The translations under genes and the position numbers were made by a program. DNA of 64,000 nucleotides from Orobanche coerulescens (taxonomy: Eukaryota; Streptophyta; Magnoliopsida; Lamiales; Orobanchaceae), in NCBI GenBank assembly GCA_033398695.1, contig CM065812.1, positions 138,514,858 through 138,578,857 on the forward strand, read 5' to 3'. Shown in pieces: positions 1-11,255 of the stretch. Each line of letters begins with the position of its first letter. The stretch's first letter is position 1. The notes under the pieces are model-generated. The model saw nothing but the letters and a program-made list of their open reading frames with translations. It did no database searches and had not been told where the DNA came from.

Positions 1-1200
1 AAATGAAGGGAAATATATGATACCACGTAGTAATAGAAAAAACCGAGCTCTGAAGTCAACTGATGCGACCCCACACGAAGTGCCGTGGTAACCGTTATCG
101 CTAGTATGATTTTAGTTCCCAAGATCGTTCCAATGTTAAGCAAAAAGTTGTTTTACTTCGAGCCCTCTATGTGACGCGCCGTGCAAACCGGAAAGTGCGA
201 TTCAAACATGCCATGAGGTTTCTAATGCCTCGATAAATGAATTGAAATCACAATTTATATTTTGGAGACACACTCAACAAAATAAGAAGAAAATTTATTA
301 ACACAAACACTCACAATTTTGATAAATTTCAAGGTATTTTTATAAATGAAAATGAGGGCTATTTATAGCCAAAATTCCTACAACTATTACAATATAAAAA
401 TATAAATTAAAACTAAAGACTATATAGTTCAATATTCAAATCTCGTAAAATCTGATCCATGACTCATCAACCCATAAGTTAAGGAGTCAACACATTTTTA
501 GGGGGACAAAAATCAAAGACCAAGACTTAAGTTTTGAAAATAAGAAATCAAAGTTAAAAAAATATGTTGTTGTCGTTTTAGTAGCATTAGGGTTCCTAAA
601 CATCCGATTTTGATCTTGGTGTCTTATAGAAGATTGTAGTAGTGCCTCTTAGATTTCCAAATCCACCTGAATCGTCTCAATAGGGTATCGGGTGTGAAAG
701 TTATGACAAAAATTTGAAGGTGTATTGTATCTGAAAGTTTCAACTCTTGCTTTCATTTGTACCCTATTTTCACCACTGCAAATATTCAATTTTGTTGTCA
801 TTATGAACATAAAGATTTTAGGATATTCTCTTAGATTTCAATTAGTATAAATACGAGCTTAATTGGATATTGTATATAGGAGATACATCTGAATAACGAA
901 AGCTGCTTCAGTTAGGCTTATTGCTTGAAATGAAGACATCAACACTTTTGATCTAACGTGTGACGGATTCAATGACACAAATAAAGTTGTTATTATATTT
1001 ATGATCATCGATTAGATTGAAATGATTTTGTATGAGCATTGTTATTGAATCCCTTATCACATTTGCTCATGATCTTGTTATTAGTCCCACGGGAATGTAT
1101 AGTTCTTCTTCCATCTGACTGATTGCTTCTTGATTCACATCAGGAAGTAAATCCCCAAATATCCAGAAAGACTCTTTTATTACTTTTCCTAATTTGCTAT
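1..1200. other. Left flank, not recognised as transposon
   Basis: AT-rich DNA without a long ORF, LTR end, primer-binding site or polyprotein motif that I can recognise. It lies outside the left end of the Tekay-like LTR that starts at 1201, so it may be the host sequence into which the whole nest was inserted. A possible coding fragment at 1067-1200 is listed separately. The rest could be an intron, a 3' flank or a decayed element. Confidence 0.4.
1067..1200 (-). pseudogene. Possible terminal coding exon fragment, unrecognised gene
   Basis: On the minus strand an open stretch of about 43 codons runs from the transposon boundary at 1201 to a stop codon at 1067. The peptide looks like ordinary protein, with aromatic and acidic residues (KESFWIFGDLLPD, then QMEEELYIPVG) and no low-complexity bias. 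I do not recognise the family and assign no function. The upstream part of the frame is cut exactly where the TGTAACACCCC transposon end begins, as expected if an insertion broke a gene. The frame continues by chance into the LTR, so its N-terminal extension should be ignored. It could also be a random open frame; 43 codons is weak evidence. Confidence 0.3.
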
Positions 1201-1926
1201 TGTAACACCCCGATTCACCCAAGGCTGTTACACGCCGTAGGACCTTCATTAGGCCTACCAGTCTTAACTCACACTCGGCTACTGACGTCAAAATGGCATA
1301 AAACGTATCAGAAAAAATATCAGGCCGTGTCCTCGGAAACCATAAAATGAAAACCATTTATTCTAGATTCAAATGATCAACATAAAAATGAAAACAACTC
1401 TCAAGACTAGCCTCATCATGCCTGATCAACCTTTACATGCGCCTCATGTGCCAACTCCTCAGAACGTCCAATACCTGAAATGCAAAAACATTTCACCCCA
1501 TACAGGGGTTAGCATACGAAATGATAGTACAAGTACAGAATTACACAACATTACATATAACCATACATCAACATTCCTGTCATAGTTCGAAAACATTTAT
1601 GAAAGGACATATTCCGGAATACCACATTTTTCACCAACACATTTCCATTCAAAACAATTCATCATCAAGCTATGGCAACACAACTCATCATCACAATTCC
1701 ATATCTGGTGACCCATGGTCGTACCCTTAGTATCGACCCCTAGAGGCCCCGTCGGTCCCTCCCCTGGTGGGAAACCACTTCCGCGGCCGTACCCCTTAGT
1801 ATCGGCCCCCGGAGGCCTCGTCAGACCCTTCCCGGGTGGAAGAACAACCACACATGCACACATGTCCGCTTTCGCAGCCGTACCCCTTAGTATCGGACCC
1901 CTGAGGCCACACATGCCATCCCCAGG
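1201..1926 (-). mobile_element. Partial LTR of a Tekay-like Gypsy element (Tekay-3)
   Basis: Starts with TGTAACACCCC, the same type of terminus as the Tekay-1 LTR at 6610, and shares a related internal block with it (GGGGTTAGCA followed by a TAGTACAAGTA stretch). No primer-binding-site complement lies left of 1201, so 1201 is probably the outer end of the element and 1-1200 its target flank. The LTR is cut at 1926 by insertion of Tat-1; its remainder is not in the window. Confidence 0.55.
1721..1926. repeat. Three imperfect 70-90 bp direct repeats inside the Tekay-3 LTR
   Basis: Units begin at about 1721, 1789 and 1880 with GTACCCCTTAGTATCGG (first unit one C shorter), followed by a GAGGCC...GTCGGTCCC-like block. 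Tekay-1 has an analogous pair of repeats at about 7182 and 7251 in the matching part of its LTR. Confidence 0.7.
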
Positions 1927-2820
1927 TGTTGTGCGGCGATTTATATGCCTCAATGGCGATCGGCATAATGGTCGGATGCCAACCAAAGAAGACAGATGCT
2001 GGGCAAGTGCCTAGCGGTCGACGGCCAAGGCGATACTATTGGCACATGGCGATCGCCTCTAGTATCCTTCTGGGGACGACCGTCCCATGCAACGTGTAAA
2101 TCGAACACCCGTCAAGGTCTGCGAAGACCGATCTCGGGATAAAGGCCCATGTGCAGATCCGCAAAAAGCGCCGTAACAACAGGCCTTACTCCAGCCCATC
2201 AGCAGCTGTCAGTGACAAGGACGGCCTCACCTACCGACAGACCCACCGAAAGGTCCTAGGTGGGACCTCCCATGACAGCGACGTGAGGCACATGTCACCT
2301 CCTCATTGATTCGCGTATCTGGATGCCAGCAGCGGCGGCAGACTTTAAGGAAACAGTCCCACGTGCTAGGACGATCGCCCGCCTTATTTAATGCAGGAAC
2401 GACGATCGCCCGTGGGGGACAGGAACATCCCAGCAACCTCTTTTCCTATAAATAGGAGGCCTCCAGCATTGGCAAAAAGCAGGTTACAACGTAAACATAA
2501 TTACACATAGCAAACAATACAGAGAACACCTCATCTTTGTAACAAGAACTCACAGAGCTTCAACTCTGGTTCTTCCGGCAATCTTCAGCACTCAAGAGCT
2601 AAGACAACTAGGGTCTTTACACTCATTGTAATTGTACTCTAACACTAATATTTGTACTCACATGTATTCATATTAATAAAATCTCGCGAGAGCATTCAAG
2701 CCCAGGACTAACAACCACGGCAAATCTTATGTTATTTACTTCCCCACGGATGTGCTCTCGCATTTTGTTTGTTACTCGTCCATTCCAGCATATAACCTCT
2801 GGATAATATTTTGGGTAACA
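1927..2820 (+). repeat. Tat-1 5' LTR
   Basis: Starts TGTTGTGCGG and ends GGGTAACA, directly before a primer-binding site. Its first 30 bases match the sequence at 45593-45623 after a polypurine tract, which identifies that stub as the 3' LTR. It contains several GCGATCG-type palindromes, a TATAAATA box at 2447 and an AATAAA at 2675. Confidence 0.8.
2447..2454 (+). promoter_or_regulatory. Putative TATA box of the Tat-1 LTR
   Basis: TATAAATA followed by GGAGGCC, about 520 bp into the LTR and 370 bp before its end, a reasonable place for the U3/R boundary. Confidence 0.6.
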
Positions 2821-2824
2821 ACAA

Positions 2825-2842
2825 TTGGCGCTAGAAGAAGGG
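2825..2842 (+). other. Tat-1 primer-binding site
   Basis: TTGGCGCTAGAAGAAGG begins four bases after the LTR end. The TTGGCGCTAGAAGGAGG type is characteristic of Tat/Ogre elements, where the primer is thought to be tRNA-Arg; the tRNA identity is from memory of the family. Confidence 0.7.
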
Positions 2843-3138
2843 CATCAACCTTCATTCTCTTTTCGACCGTTTCGAAGAACACTCACTGTTCTCCGGAGCA
2901 TATACTTGAAGAAACACTCACTGTTCTTCAAAGAAAAACCTTCAGAATCATGACGTCTGCAACGACCTTGAAGAGAGCCACACTATGATCCGTCGGACAC
3001 CTTATTCCGACCCAGGCCGAGTCCCAACCTGCGGCGGAAGGCGACCGCGACGACGCTAGACTCTAACTCCCGCCCCCGAGGGACGGCCCCAGCCTCTCAC
3101 TCGATCAATTTCAAACCGCCGAATAGATCGAGGAGGCC

Positions 3139-3684
3139 ATGGCCATCCTAAAGGAGCGATGGAGAGCATGCGACTCGCCCACCATTACTCCATCAGCTAT
3201 CCGCCGTGCGGGCAAGCGAAAGCTCAAGGGGCTATATGTCGATAAATTGTCAGAAAGCCCCAAGCCGGAGGAAAAGGCGCTCGTAAGGCGGGACGATTCC
3301 GTCTTCAGCTGCCTAGGGAGTGATCCCTCATGGCGACCCGGGCATTCGGGCCCCAGCCGTGAGACATCGGAGTCTGAATCCGTCACCAGGAGTTCGGCGT
3401 ACCCAACTCCCAGAAGACAGGCCGGCTATCTGGCTCCCACTCGCCCAAGAATTGAGCTCGGCGACAGAGACCTCGTCACCTACCACTGGGCCAGGAGATC
3501 GGTACATGATTGCCTCGGCTCCTGCTCCGAGAGCCAAACCGCGAGCAATCAGGCTACGGCGATGGCCGCAATGCAGCTCCAGCTCGACGAAATGAAGGCG
3601 CTCATTGAAACTGGGACAAGCACCAAGAGATCGATCGTCGGACCAAGTGAGCCACTCGCGGTCCAGATCGAGCTTGCCCCCGTG
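3139..3684 (+). pseudogene. Tat-1 gag, N-terminal part
   Basis: Open frame starting MAILKERW, about 180 codons, charged and proline/serine-rich, with an acidic-basic linker and a short helical segment (MAAMQLQLDEMKALIE) near its end. Gag forms the cytoplasmic virus-like particle that packages element RNA. It lies about 300 bp after the primer-binding site, the expected place. The frame is cut at 3684 by the Athila LTR, so the capsid and zinc-knuckle parts are absent here and elsewhere in the window. Assignment rests mainly on position; the sequence alone is not diagnostic. Confidence 0.55.
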
Positions 3685-4512
3685 TGTTGCGAATTTTGGT
3701 GAACGCAAGTGCACGTTGTCGTAAGAAAGTAATAAAGCGATAAGTAAGATATCGTTCCCTTGAGGACTGACTAACTAATTACCAATTTATGTCTATTCTA
3801 ATTTTATTTGAATGATCGAAATTAGTGGTGCAAGTAATATTAAAGAAAACTAAAGAAGTGAACTAAGAAAAAATAATAAAATCGATTATTCGAAGAAAGA
3901 AGATCAAATAGGAAAATAATCTAGGATTGAAAATCCACCTCGATTTATCTGAATTACTCTTGATTTATATGAATTAAGTGATTTCCCAATTTATTGAAGG
4001 CGAAGATTGCTAAGATACTCTAATGCCTCTCCCGAGGTCAGTAGAATTTTCTAAGGGCGAATAAAACACTCTATTCCTAGGTGAATTAATTCGACAATAG
4101 TCAAATTATACAAAATCTTCAGACAGGCCACATAATTCCTATGAGTATATTCCTATCTCACAAGATAAAATGTTTCTCACCAATTTTTCCTACTAACTCT
4201 CCTCTCCCGATTCGAGTTACGTAATCAAAATAATTCATTAAAAAGAATTGGGGAAAACTCAATAAGAAAGGGAGATATATATTAATAATGCAAAATCAAA
4301 AGTTAATTCGTCAAAACCTCGGTTTCATCACAATCCTAGAATAGGGTTCTAGCCCGACATGCTAGAAAATAATACACAAAGAATTAACGAAAGCATAATA
4401 GAAATCAAACGCAGTTGAAGAACTTGAATTCCTCCATTCTCTAGCTTTCGCTCTCTGCTCCTTGGTGTTTTCTCCTTCTCTTCGATCATCTTTTCTTCTG
4501 ACCTTCAATGCC

Positions 4513-4521
4513 TATTTATAA
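4513..4521 (-). promoter_or_regulatory. Putative TATA box of the Athila LTR
   Basis: TTATAAATAGG read on the minus strand, about 100 bp downstream of the palindrome array in element orientation. The same box is at about 20528-20537 in the other LTR. Confidence 0.55.
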
Positions 4522-4618
4522 TTTTTCATCAGCCTCAAAACTGCGTCCGGAAATTAGGTCATAATGGGCTTCCAAATTGCCGAAATTGCGAGCTGCGAGT
4601 AGGGCACCAGCGCGGCGG

Positions 4619-4794
4619 GCCGCGGCCCAACATTAGTGTGTCGCGGCCCCTGTCTTCATGCGGCCAGACCTGGGCGCGATTTTTCCTTACTGGTCGCGGC
4701 TCAGTTCTTGCGTGCCGCGGCCCCCGGTACAGTTTGTATCGGGTCCTTCTAGGCGCCTCCTGCGCCGTGGCCCCTCGTCCGTGTGCCGCGGTCC
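4619..4794. repeat. GCCGCGGC-type palindrome array in the Athila LTR
   Basis: Six copies of a GCCGCGGCCC/GTCGCGGCTC-like motif spaced about 30-40 bp apart, with the palindromic core GCCGCGGC or one-base variants. They sit in U3, upstream of the TATA box. The homologous array in the right LTR is at 20636-20811. Confidence 0.7.
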
Positions 4795-4962
4795 CTGACC
4801 AAAAATGTCGTTTTGGCCCGTTTTTCTTTGTTTAAGCTCCCGGACTCGAATTTCCTTCAAAACATATACAGATAATGCATTAAAAGCTCATTTACGCCGA
4901 TTTAAACTAAAAATAGGTATAGAATAATGATGAATAAGCGTATAAAAATACAACTAAAAAAT

Positions 4963-4973
4963 ACCCCCAAACT
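4963..4973 (-). other. Athila polypurine tract
   Basis: On the minus strand AAGTTTGGGGGTAT precedes the LTR, after GCTTGAGGATAAGCAAAGG. This arrangement is the usual 3' end of Athila internal regions. A second G-rich tract of the same type (AAG, T-run, then a G-run) lies at 6122-6150 and may be a duplicated or older tract. Confidence 0.6.
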
Positions 4974-4974
4974 T

Positions 4975-6140
4975 AAGCCTTTGCTTATCCTCAAGCAAAA
5001 ATTAATTTCAAATGAGATGACAAGTATCGTGGGTAAACGTGCAATATCCATAGTGTTCAACTGATTAATACTACCCTGAAAATCTCAAAGAAAAATACAT
5101 GTATCGTTTTAGTGAGTCACATCAAGGATAAGGATTTCATAAAGTAATCATTTTTAGTGTTGATCAATCGGTCATGAAGAAAATCAAAGCTCAAAGATTA
5201 ACAAGCGTGAATTTAGCCGACCGCCAATATGAAGGGTTAGATTAAACAAGCCAACTCGCCCAGTCCCACAGTCTCGTGGCAAAAATGCGAGAGTTTCATC
5301 GTAAATAATAATCCTCGGGCAGCATTCCCTTATGTATAATCATTATAATTGTTCGAGTTAACCACTAGGTTCCTACTCTCGGTATGATCCAAGAAATAAC
5401 CTTAGGGTGGAAATCCATTCTCATGTATTGGGAAACCGTTTGACGTAAAAGACACTCATGGGGCTCTTGAGTGCTTCTAGTTACTAAGTCCCCTTCTACA
5501 GCGGAGAAAAAACTCGAATGGTTAATCCCGGATGTCCGTTTCAAAGTTGCTGTTTTACGTGAATGTAAACGACGAGTCATGTGAATACATCAGGTTACTT
5601 GGCTTCTTTTCATCATCATGCGATTTTTCTGAACCATTAGTCTATTCAGGGTTGTCGTTTTACGCGAGAGTAAACAATGGATCGCGTGATTACCCCCGGT
5701 TACTAGACTTCCCATCATAGAACATGTATAATTTCTCGAATTTGGGAAAGACTGTCCGACTCTAAACTCAAATTAAATGCCAAGAAGACTCATGTTACTG
5801 GACGACTAGCTACGTGAAAAGTGCAACCAAACATATAGATGGTGGTTCGTAAACACGTATGTCACATTTCTTATATGCTAAGATTTCTACAATAACGCAA
5901 AAAATTTCAGACCTAAATGAATACTCAAAGGAAACAAATATCGCAGACTGCAAACTCGACCAAAACTCAACTGTTTCTTCAAAAAGAAATCAGTATCATA
6001 TTATCAGTTTTACACAAGGCTGCACGAAAAATCTACGAATGCAGATAAAGTCAAGACAAGCAAGGTCAGAGTAAATAACAACGAAAAATAACAAGGAATA
6101 AGTAATTAACAACTGAAAGTAACCCCCCCCCCCACCAAAA
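4975..6140. other. Athila non-coding spacer between ORF3 and 3' LTR
   Basis: No credible ORF. It contains two imperfect copies of a block with GTTTTACGCGA, TAAACGACGGGTC and GTGAATAC at about 5550-5600 and 5660-5710, and ends at a long C-run (6122-6133) followed by an A-run. The homologous spacer on the right is 20971-22150, highly similar. Confidence 0.6.
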
Positions 6141-6604
6141 AAAAACTTAAGACGTACATTGACCTCAATGGACACAGATAGTGATATGCAATATGAGAAA
6201 AGGTCAAGTACTCCCCTAATATTAGCTCAGGAAGTGGTGGCGGCCTCGTCCGGCGAGGAGGGTCGTGTAGATGGCCTGACTGGTGGAATGAAGGGTCCGT
6301 CCGGATGGAGTATATGGCTCGTCCACGCAGATAGATAGTCCTGATGATAAGCATCCCTCGCCGCCAAGCACCTCTCCTCACGTCAATTGGCCCGGCGGGC
6401 CTGCTCTCTCATCTCCTCCCGAACAGCTGCGAGGAGGCTGTCTCTCTCAGCCCGCACCTCTTCTCGAACAGCTGCTAAATGGCTGTCTCTCTCTCTCTCT
6501 CCGCATCCCCTCCCTCAGGCTGTCAAACATCGCCTGAAGGTGCTCTCTCGCTGGCGGTGGAGTGGACTCAGTCCGATCATCAGCATCCGCCGTCGGATCA
6601 TGTG
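6141..6604 (-). pseudogene. Athila ORF3, C-terminal segment (left copy)
   Basis: Continuation of ORF3 beyond the Tekay-1 insertion. On the minus strand it encodes an Arg/Glu-rich helical segment (repeats of REEVRAERDSLLAAVREEM type) and a proline-rich tail, matching 22232-22600 in the second Athila copy. A CT/GA-rich run at about 6482-6503 differs in length from the other copy and probably shifts the frame. A coiled-coil role is an inference from the heptad-like charge pattern. Confidence 0.55.
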
Positions 6605-6609
6605 TCAGG

Positions 6610-8703
6610 TGTAACACCCCCAAGATATTCGAGGTATATTACAGCGCCGTGAATCCCTATATGGGACCCACCAGGCTGAACAAACATCATACTCATCGAC
6701 TCACAGAAACAACATAATAACACCTCGCCATAAAGACGCCAAACAAAATAATCCACCCGGTTCAACCGGTCAAACATAACCCCATAATCCGACACAAACA
6801 TAATAAACAAAAGTACAATCCAGACGAGTAAAAATTTTTAAGTACTCGAGTACTTCTATTAGTTTAAAGACCACGAAAGGTAAAAAGATAAAAGGCAATA
6901 AGACACTACTCGTGCACAATCATCATGCACGGCCATCATCCGTATACTGGTCCAGCACCCGCTCGTCTCGATGAACCTGACCTGAAATTCATAAAACGAA
7001 TTTCCCCAAAACGGGTCCCCAGAGGGGTTAGCAATTACGCTAGTACAAGTAACCAAATGAACGACTTACATCTTACACATATAGTAAATGCATGCAATCA
7101 AGAAAACATAGTTCCAAAACACTCATTTCCGGAAATGCCATAATCAAATCACATTTGTAAAATGCACCACAATTAACCGTGGATCCACCCCTCCGTGGAC
7201 CCCGACCGAGACCCCGTCGGATCTAACCCATAGTGGTTAAAAGCAAGCTCGTGGATCCACCCCTCCTTGAACCCCTACCGAGACCCCATCGGATCTAACC
7301 CATAGTGAGCATACACACACACACACGTCTCATGCAATACTACTACGTTAAGATTGTAAGTTCATAAGGGTACTTGCCTCGATCAAATAGATGGTGACAC
7401 AAACGGGAATGAAGGATCAAACACGATCACGAGGAACCGGCGGAAATGAGCCTAATGATTCGAATAACACAATCACAACCACTTCTAAATGATTACGGAA
7501 ACGGAATACACCCGGAACGATTCATGTATATTTGTATAAAAATAACAACGAGGGTGGACCACAACCAAACCCTCCCGATTTCGCAAAACTATGAAAATAT
7601 ACCATGAATCCATAGGAAAACTAATGATATCAACAAGATTAATCATATCCATCATGAATCCACCAACAAAACGGAACGAATCGGACGAAAATCCCAAAAC
7701 CCCCAATTTATCCAAAAGTAGGGTTCTAAGAGATTTTACCTTGGATTAGGATGAAAGATCCGTGTTGATGTTGTTATAACACACCAAAACTCAAGGAAGA
7801 TGTTGGATGAGATGATTGGAGGAAGAAATCGCCAAGAAAATCGCCCGGAATCGCCTTAGCCGCGGAGAGGAGGAAGAAATGAGAAAATACCTTTATCTCG
7901 GTCAACTACCTGGTTTATATAGCCAGGGAGTGTTAGCACGCGCTAATCCCTCAAGGTTAGCGTGCACTAACGGGATAAGATTCCAATCCATACAATTAGC
8001 GTCCCAGTCCAGTAGCCAGATTTCTGGCCGTTGCGCTACCCGAAATGTAGCGTGCGCTAATAACCTCTCGGTAGTGCGCGCTATCGACCAATAGCGTGCG
8101 CTACCTGGACATCAGCCGAGTCTAGAAGCTAACAGCCCAAAACTCACCTGACCTGTTAGCGTGCGCTATCGTACAAACGTAGCGTGCGCTACCTGGCGCC
8201 TGACCGAGTTCAGTAGTAAATTGTCCAGTACTGGACAGTCACGCTAGCACGCGCTACCGAACAACTTAACGTGCGCTAGTCTCCCGATATTAGCGTGCGC
8301 TAGACAAAGTAGCGTGCGCTAATCCGATAATCCAGAGGTCTGGGAACATAACTGCCACTCCCAGGGCTAACTCGCTAGCGCGCGCTACGAAGTAAACGTA
8401 GCGTGCGCTACTAAGGGACCTCTAGCGTGCGCTATGCAGAAAATTTAGCGTGCGCTAGATACGGAATATAAACGGTCCAAAACACCGGAATATGAACGAA
8501 ACATCAAATGGAACATCTCAAAACGCATCAAAACATAAAATGGATCCATGGCAACCCCGAAACAGCAGTTCCGTACAACAATAACGAGAATCAGATCAAT
8601 AGATGACGGGAAAGACACACTGAAGGGTACACAAGGGTCACTACGATCGAGAAATACACCGAAAATTAAAATTCAAGGGAAAGAAAAATATGCGGATATT
8701 ACA
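6610..8703 (-). repeat. Tekay-1 3' LTR
   Basis: TGTAACACCCCC...GGATATTACA, matching 13605-15721 with scattered differences and indels. It contains two 57-70 bp repeats with GTGGATCCACCCCTCC (about 7182 and 7251), a CA microsatellite (7312-7327, longer in the other LTR), a TATA box (about 7913-7922, read on minus) and the palindrome array at 7934-8457. Confidence 0.92.
7934..8457. repeat. TAGCGTGCGCTA inverted-repeat array in the Tekay-1 3' LTR
   Basis: Nine exact TAGCGTGCGCTA copies plus about six variants (TAGCACGCGCTA, TAGCGCGCGCTA, TAACGTGCGCTA and others) in about 520 bp. Each unit is a 5-bp inverted repeat TAGCG..CGCTA around two bases. In element orientation the array ends about 12 bp upstream of the TATA box CTATATAAACC. 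Confidence 0.9.
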
Positions 8704-8738
8704 TTCTACCCCTCTAAAAATAAGTTTCGTCCCGAAAC

Positions 8739-9050
8739 TTAAGAAACAAACAACTCAGGGTAGCTAGCACGCATGCTATCCTCGGTTTCCCAAGTTGCCT
8801 CCTCGACACCGTGTCTCGACCACTGCACTTTGACCAAAGGGATGGTCTTATGCCTCAGTCGTTTCTCACGATGCTCCAAAATCTTGAAAGGACGCTCTTC
8901 AAAAGTAATATCCTCGGCGACATCAATCTCACCATAATCGATGACGTGACTAGGATCCGGGACATATTTCCTCAGCTGGGAAACATGAAAAACGCTATGA
9001 ACATGACTCAAGGCCGGAGGTAACGCCAAATGGTATGCCAACCCACCGAC
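8739..9050 (-). pseudogene. Tekay-1 integrase C-terminus with chromodomain
   Basis: Encodes LALPPALSHVHSVFHVSQLR, the end of the chromovirus integrase, followed by a chromodomain-like segment (ILEHREKRLR, VKVQWSRHGVEEATWE) of about 45 residues. In chromoviruses this C-terminal domain guides integration toward particular chromatin. It is in frame with the integrase upstream (ending FIGPFEILE) but separated by a single in-frame stop at about 9049. The frame ends at 8739, just before the polypurine tract and 3' LTR, so the C-terminus is complete. The W-x-T/A-W pattern of the Tekay type is retained. Confidence 0.85.
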
Positions 9051-10034
9051 TCACTCGAGAATCTCAAAGGGTCCAATAAATCTCGGACTCAACTTCCCTT
9101 TCTTCCCAAAACGAAAAACTCCCTTCGTCGGCGACACCTTTAGCAAAACGTGGTCTCCCACCTCGAATTCCAAAGGTCGACGACGGACGTCGGCATACGA
9201 CTTCTGTCGACTCTGGGCAGTCAACATCCGTTCCCGAATTAATTCTATCATCCGCCTCGTTTCTAAAACGACATCCGGCTCGGTCCCGATCAAATCGGAC
9301 GCCTCATTCCAACAAATCGGTGATCGACATCGGCGCCCATAAAGTGCCTCATATGGTGCCATCCGAATCGACGCGTGCCAACTATTGTTGTATGTGAATT
9401 CGATCAATGGCAAATGCTCCTCCCAGTCACTACTCCAATCGAGAGCACAAGCACGCAACAAATCCTCGAACGTCTGGATAGTGCGTTCCGACTGTCCATC
9501 TGACTGGGGATGAAAAGAGGTACTCAAACGCAAACGGGTACCCAATGCCTTATGCACCACCTGCCAGAAGTGCGATACAAAACGGCCATCACGATCCGAA
9601 ACAATAGACTTCGAAGTACCGTGAAGCCTCACAATCTGTACGATAAACACACGAGCTAACTTCTCCGGGCCCCAAGTGTCCTTGATGCCCAGAAAATGTG
9701 CCGACTTGGTCAGGCGATCAACAATCACCCATACCATATTCATGGCCGACCTCGATCTCGGCAAACTCGTAATGAAATCCATCGATATATCTTCCCATTT
9801 CCATTCCGGAACGGGAAGTGACTGCAAAAACCCAGCCGGTCGCTGATGCTCGATTTTGACTTGCTGGCAAGTCAAACATCTCGCTACAAACTGCGCGACC
9901 TCCTCCTTCATATCATTCCACCAGAAATTCCTTCTCAGGTCCTTGTACATCTTAATCGAACCAGGATGAACGGAATAAGGTGTAGCATGGGCCTCACGCA
10001 AAATACTCTGTCGCAACTCTGAGTCGTTCGGCAC
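9051..10034 (-). pseudogene. Tekay-1 integrase core
   Basis: A 327-residue open frame. The zinc-binding module shows H16, H23, C53 and C56. The catalytic triad is intact, with D86 (ISMDFI), D147 (VSDRD) and E183 (SDGQSERT), and the D-E spacing is 35 residues. A GPY/F module (RFIGPFEIL) closes the frame. The enzyme joins element cDNA to chromosomal DNA. The stretch looks functional by itself, but the full polyprotein is broken by stops on both sides, at about 9049 and between 10035 and 10112. Confidence 0.9.
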
Positions 10035-10112
10035 ACAAAGCCGACTCTAGAATCTCAAAGCACTATCCTCGTGAATCACAAACCCAGGAGACTTTCCTCT
10101 AAGAACGTTCTC

Positions 10113-11237
10113 TCAGATTTGAGTAATCATCGGACCCTCTAACTGCTTCAGCTTAATTTCATCGATCAAAGACGACGAAATCTCTAAAGCACAAAGTTGT
10201 CCGACAGTTCCAGGCAACAAAACCTCAACATCTAACTCGATCAAAGCCCGCCGAAGCTCAGACTGAGACGTAAGGATCTCAAGCGTTCGCAACGCAACTG
10301 GTTTCCGACTCAAGGCGTCGGCCACGATGTTCGCCTTGCCCGGATGATAAAGGATTTCGAGGTCATAATCCTTAATCAGCTCTAACCACCTCCTCTGCCT
10401 CATATTCAACTCCCGCTGAGTAAATATGTATTTCAGACTTTTATGATCGGTAAAAATCTGACATGCAGAGCCGAAAAGGTAGTGATGCCAAATCTTGAGC
10501 GCAACAACGATTGCCGCTAACTCCAAATCATGAGTAGGGTAGTTTAGCTCATACGGCCTCAACTGTCTCGACGCATAGGCAATGGTCTTGCCGTGCTGCA
10601 TCAATACGCATCCAAGACCCTGACCCGAAGCATCGCTATAAACGGCGAAACCCTCGTTGCCACATGGCAACGCCAAAACCAGGGCTGAAGTCAAACGTTT
10701 CTTCAGTTCCTCAAAACTCGACTGCCTCTCGTCATTCCAGACGAACTTCTCGGATTTCTGGAGCAACTGCGTAAGTGGCCGAGCTAGTTTCGAGAAACCC
10801 TCGACGAACCTACGATAGTAGCCAGCCAAACCCAAGAAACTATGGAGCTCCCTCACATTCTTGGGCGGTTCCCAATCCAACACTGCCTCGATCTTCTGCG
10901 GATCTACACGAACCCCCTCGGCTGAAATCACGTGACCTAGAAACATCACTTCCTTCAGCCAAAACTCACATTTCGAGAACTTCGCATAGAGTTGCTCGGT
11001 CCTCAAAATGTCTAACACTACCCGCAAATGATGGGCATGCTCTTCCTCGTTCCTCGAATAAATAAGAATATCGTCAATGAAGACGACGACACACTTATCC
11101 AAATACTCGATAAAGACTTTGTTCATCAACTGCATGAACACCGCCGGCGCATTAGTTAACCCGAACGACATAACTACAAACTCATAATGTCCGTATCTCG
11201 TCCGAAAAGCTATTTTCGGCACATCGCACTCTCTCAC
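10113..11237 (-). pseudogene. Tekay-1 reverse transcriptase (C-terminal part) and RNase H
   Basis: Open frame of 374 residues. RT fingers/palm motifs are [17 protein letters not shown] and the catalytic [11 protein letters not shown], then the thumb ([27 protein letters not shown]). RNase H follows with [30 protein letters not shown] and VADALSRK, so its acidic active-site residues are visible. The linker toward integrase is present. Together these convert element RNA into DNA in the cytoplasmic particle. The RT N-terminus lies in the next frame (11256-12425), separated by one stop. Confidence 0.9.
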
Positions 11238-11255
11238 CCAGAGCTGATAGTACCC

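Larger units (their letters stand above)
3685..4952 (-). repeat. Athila 3' LTR (left copy)
   Basis: Plus-strand start TGTTGCGAATTTT, end TATAAAAATACA, matching 19676-20970 nearly throughout. It lacks a 27-bp segment present in the right copy near 20228 (an imperfect repeat of CATAGGCCACATAATT). It carries six GCCGCGGC-type motifs (4619-4794) and a TATA box. Confidence 0.85.

Noticed and set aside
1597..2014. Overlapping ORFs of about 100-130 codons on both strands
   Set aside because: They fall inside LTR repeats with GC-rich units; the peptides are Pro/Gly-rich by composition and match no family I know.
6118..6150. Long C-run followed by an A-run as a genuine structural feature
   Set aside because: The homologous site at 22140 has only seven C and three A, so the run is slippage or a homopolymer sequencing error in a polypurine-type tract.
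7312..7327. CA dinucleotide run as a regulatory element
   Set aside because: It is an ordinary microsatellite; its length differs between the two Tekay-1 LTRs, showing slippage and no conserved function.
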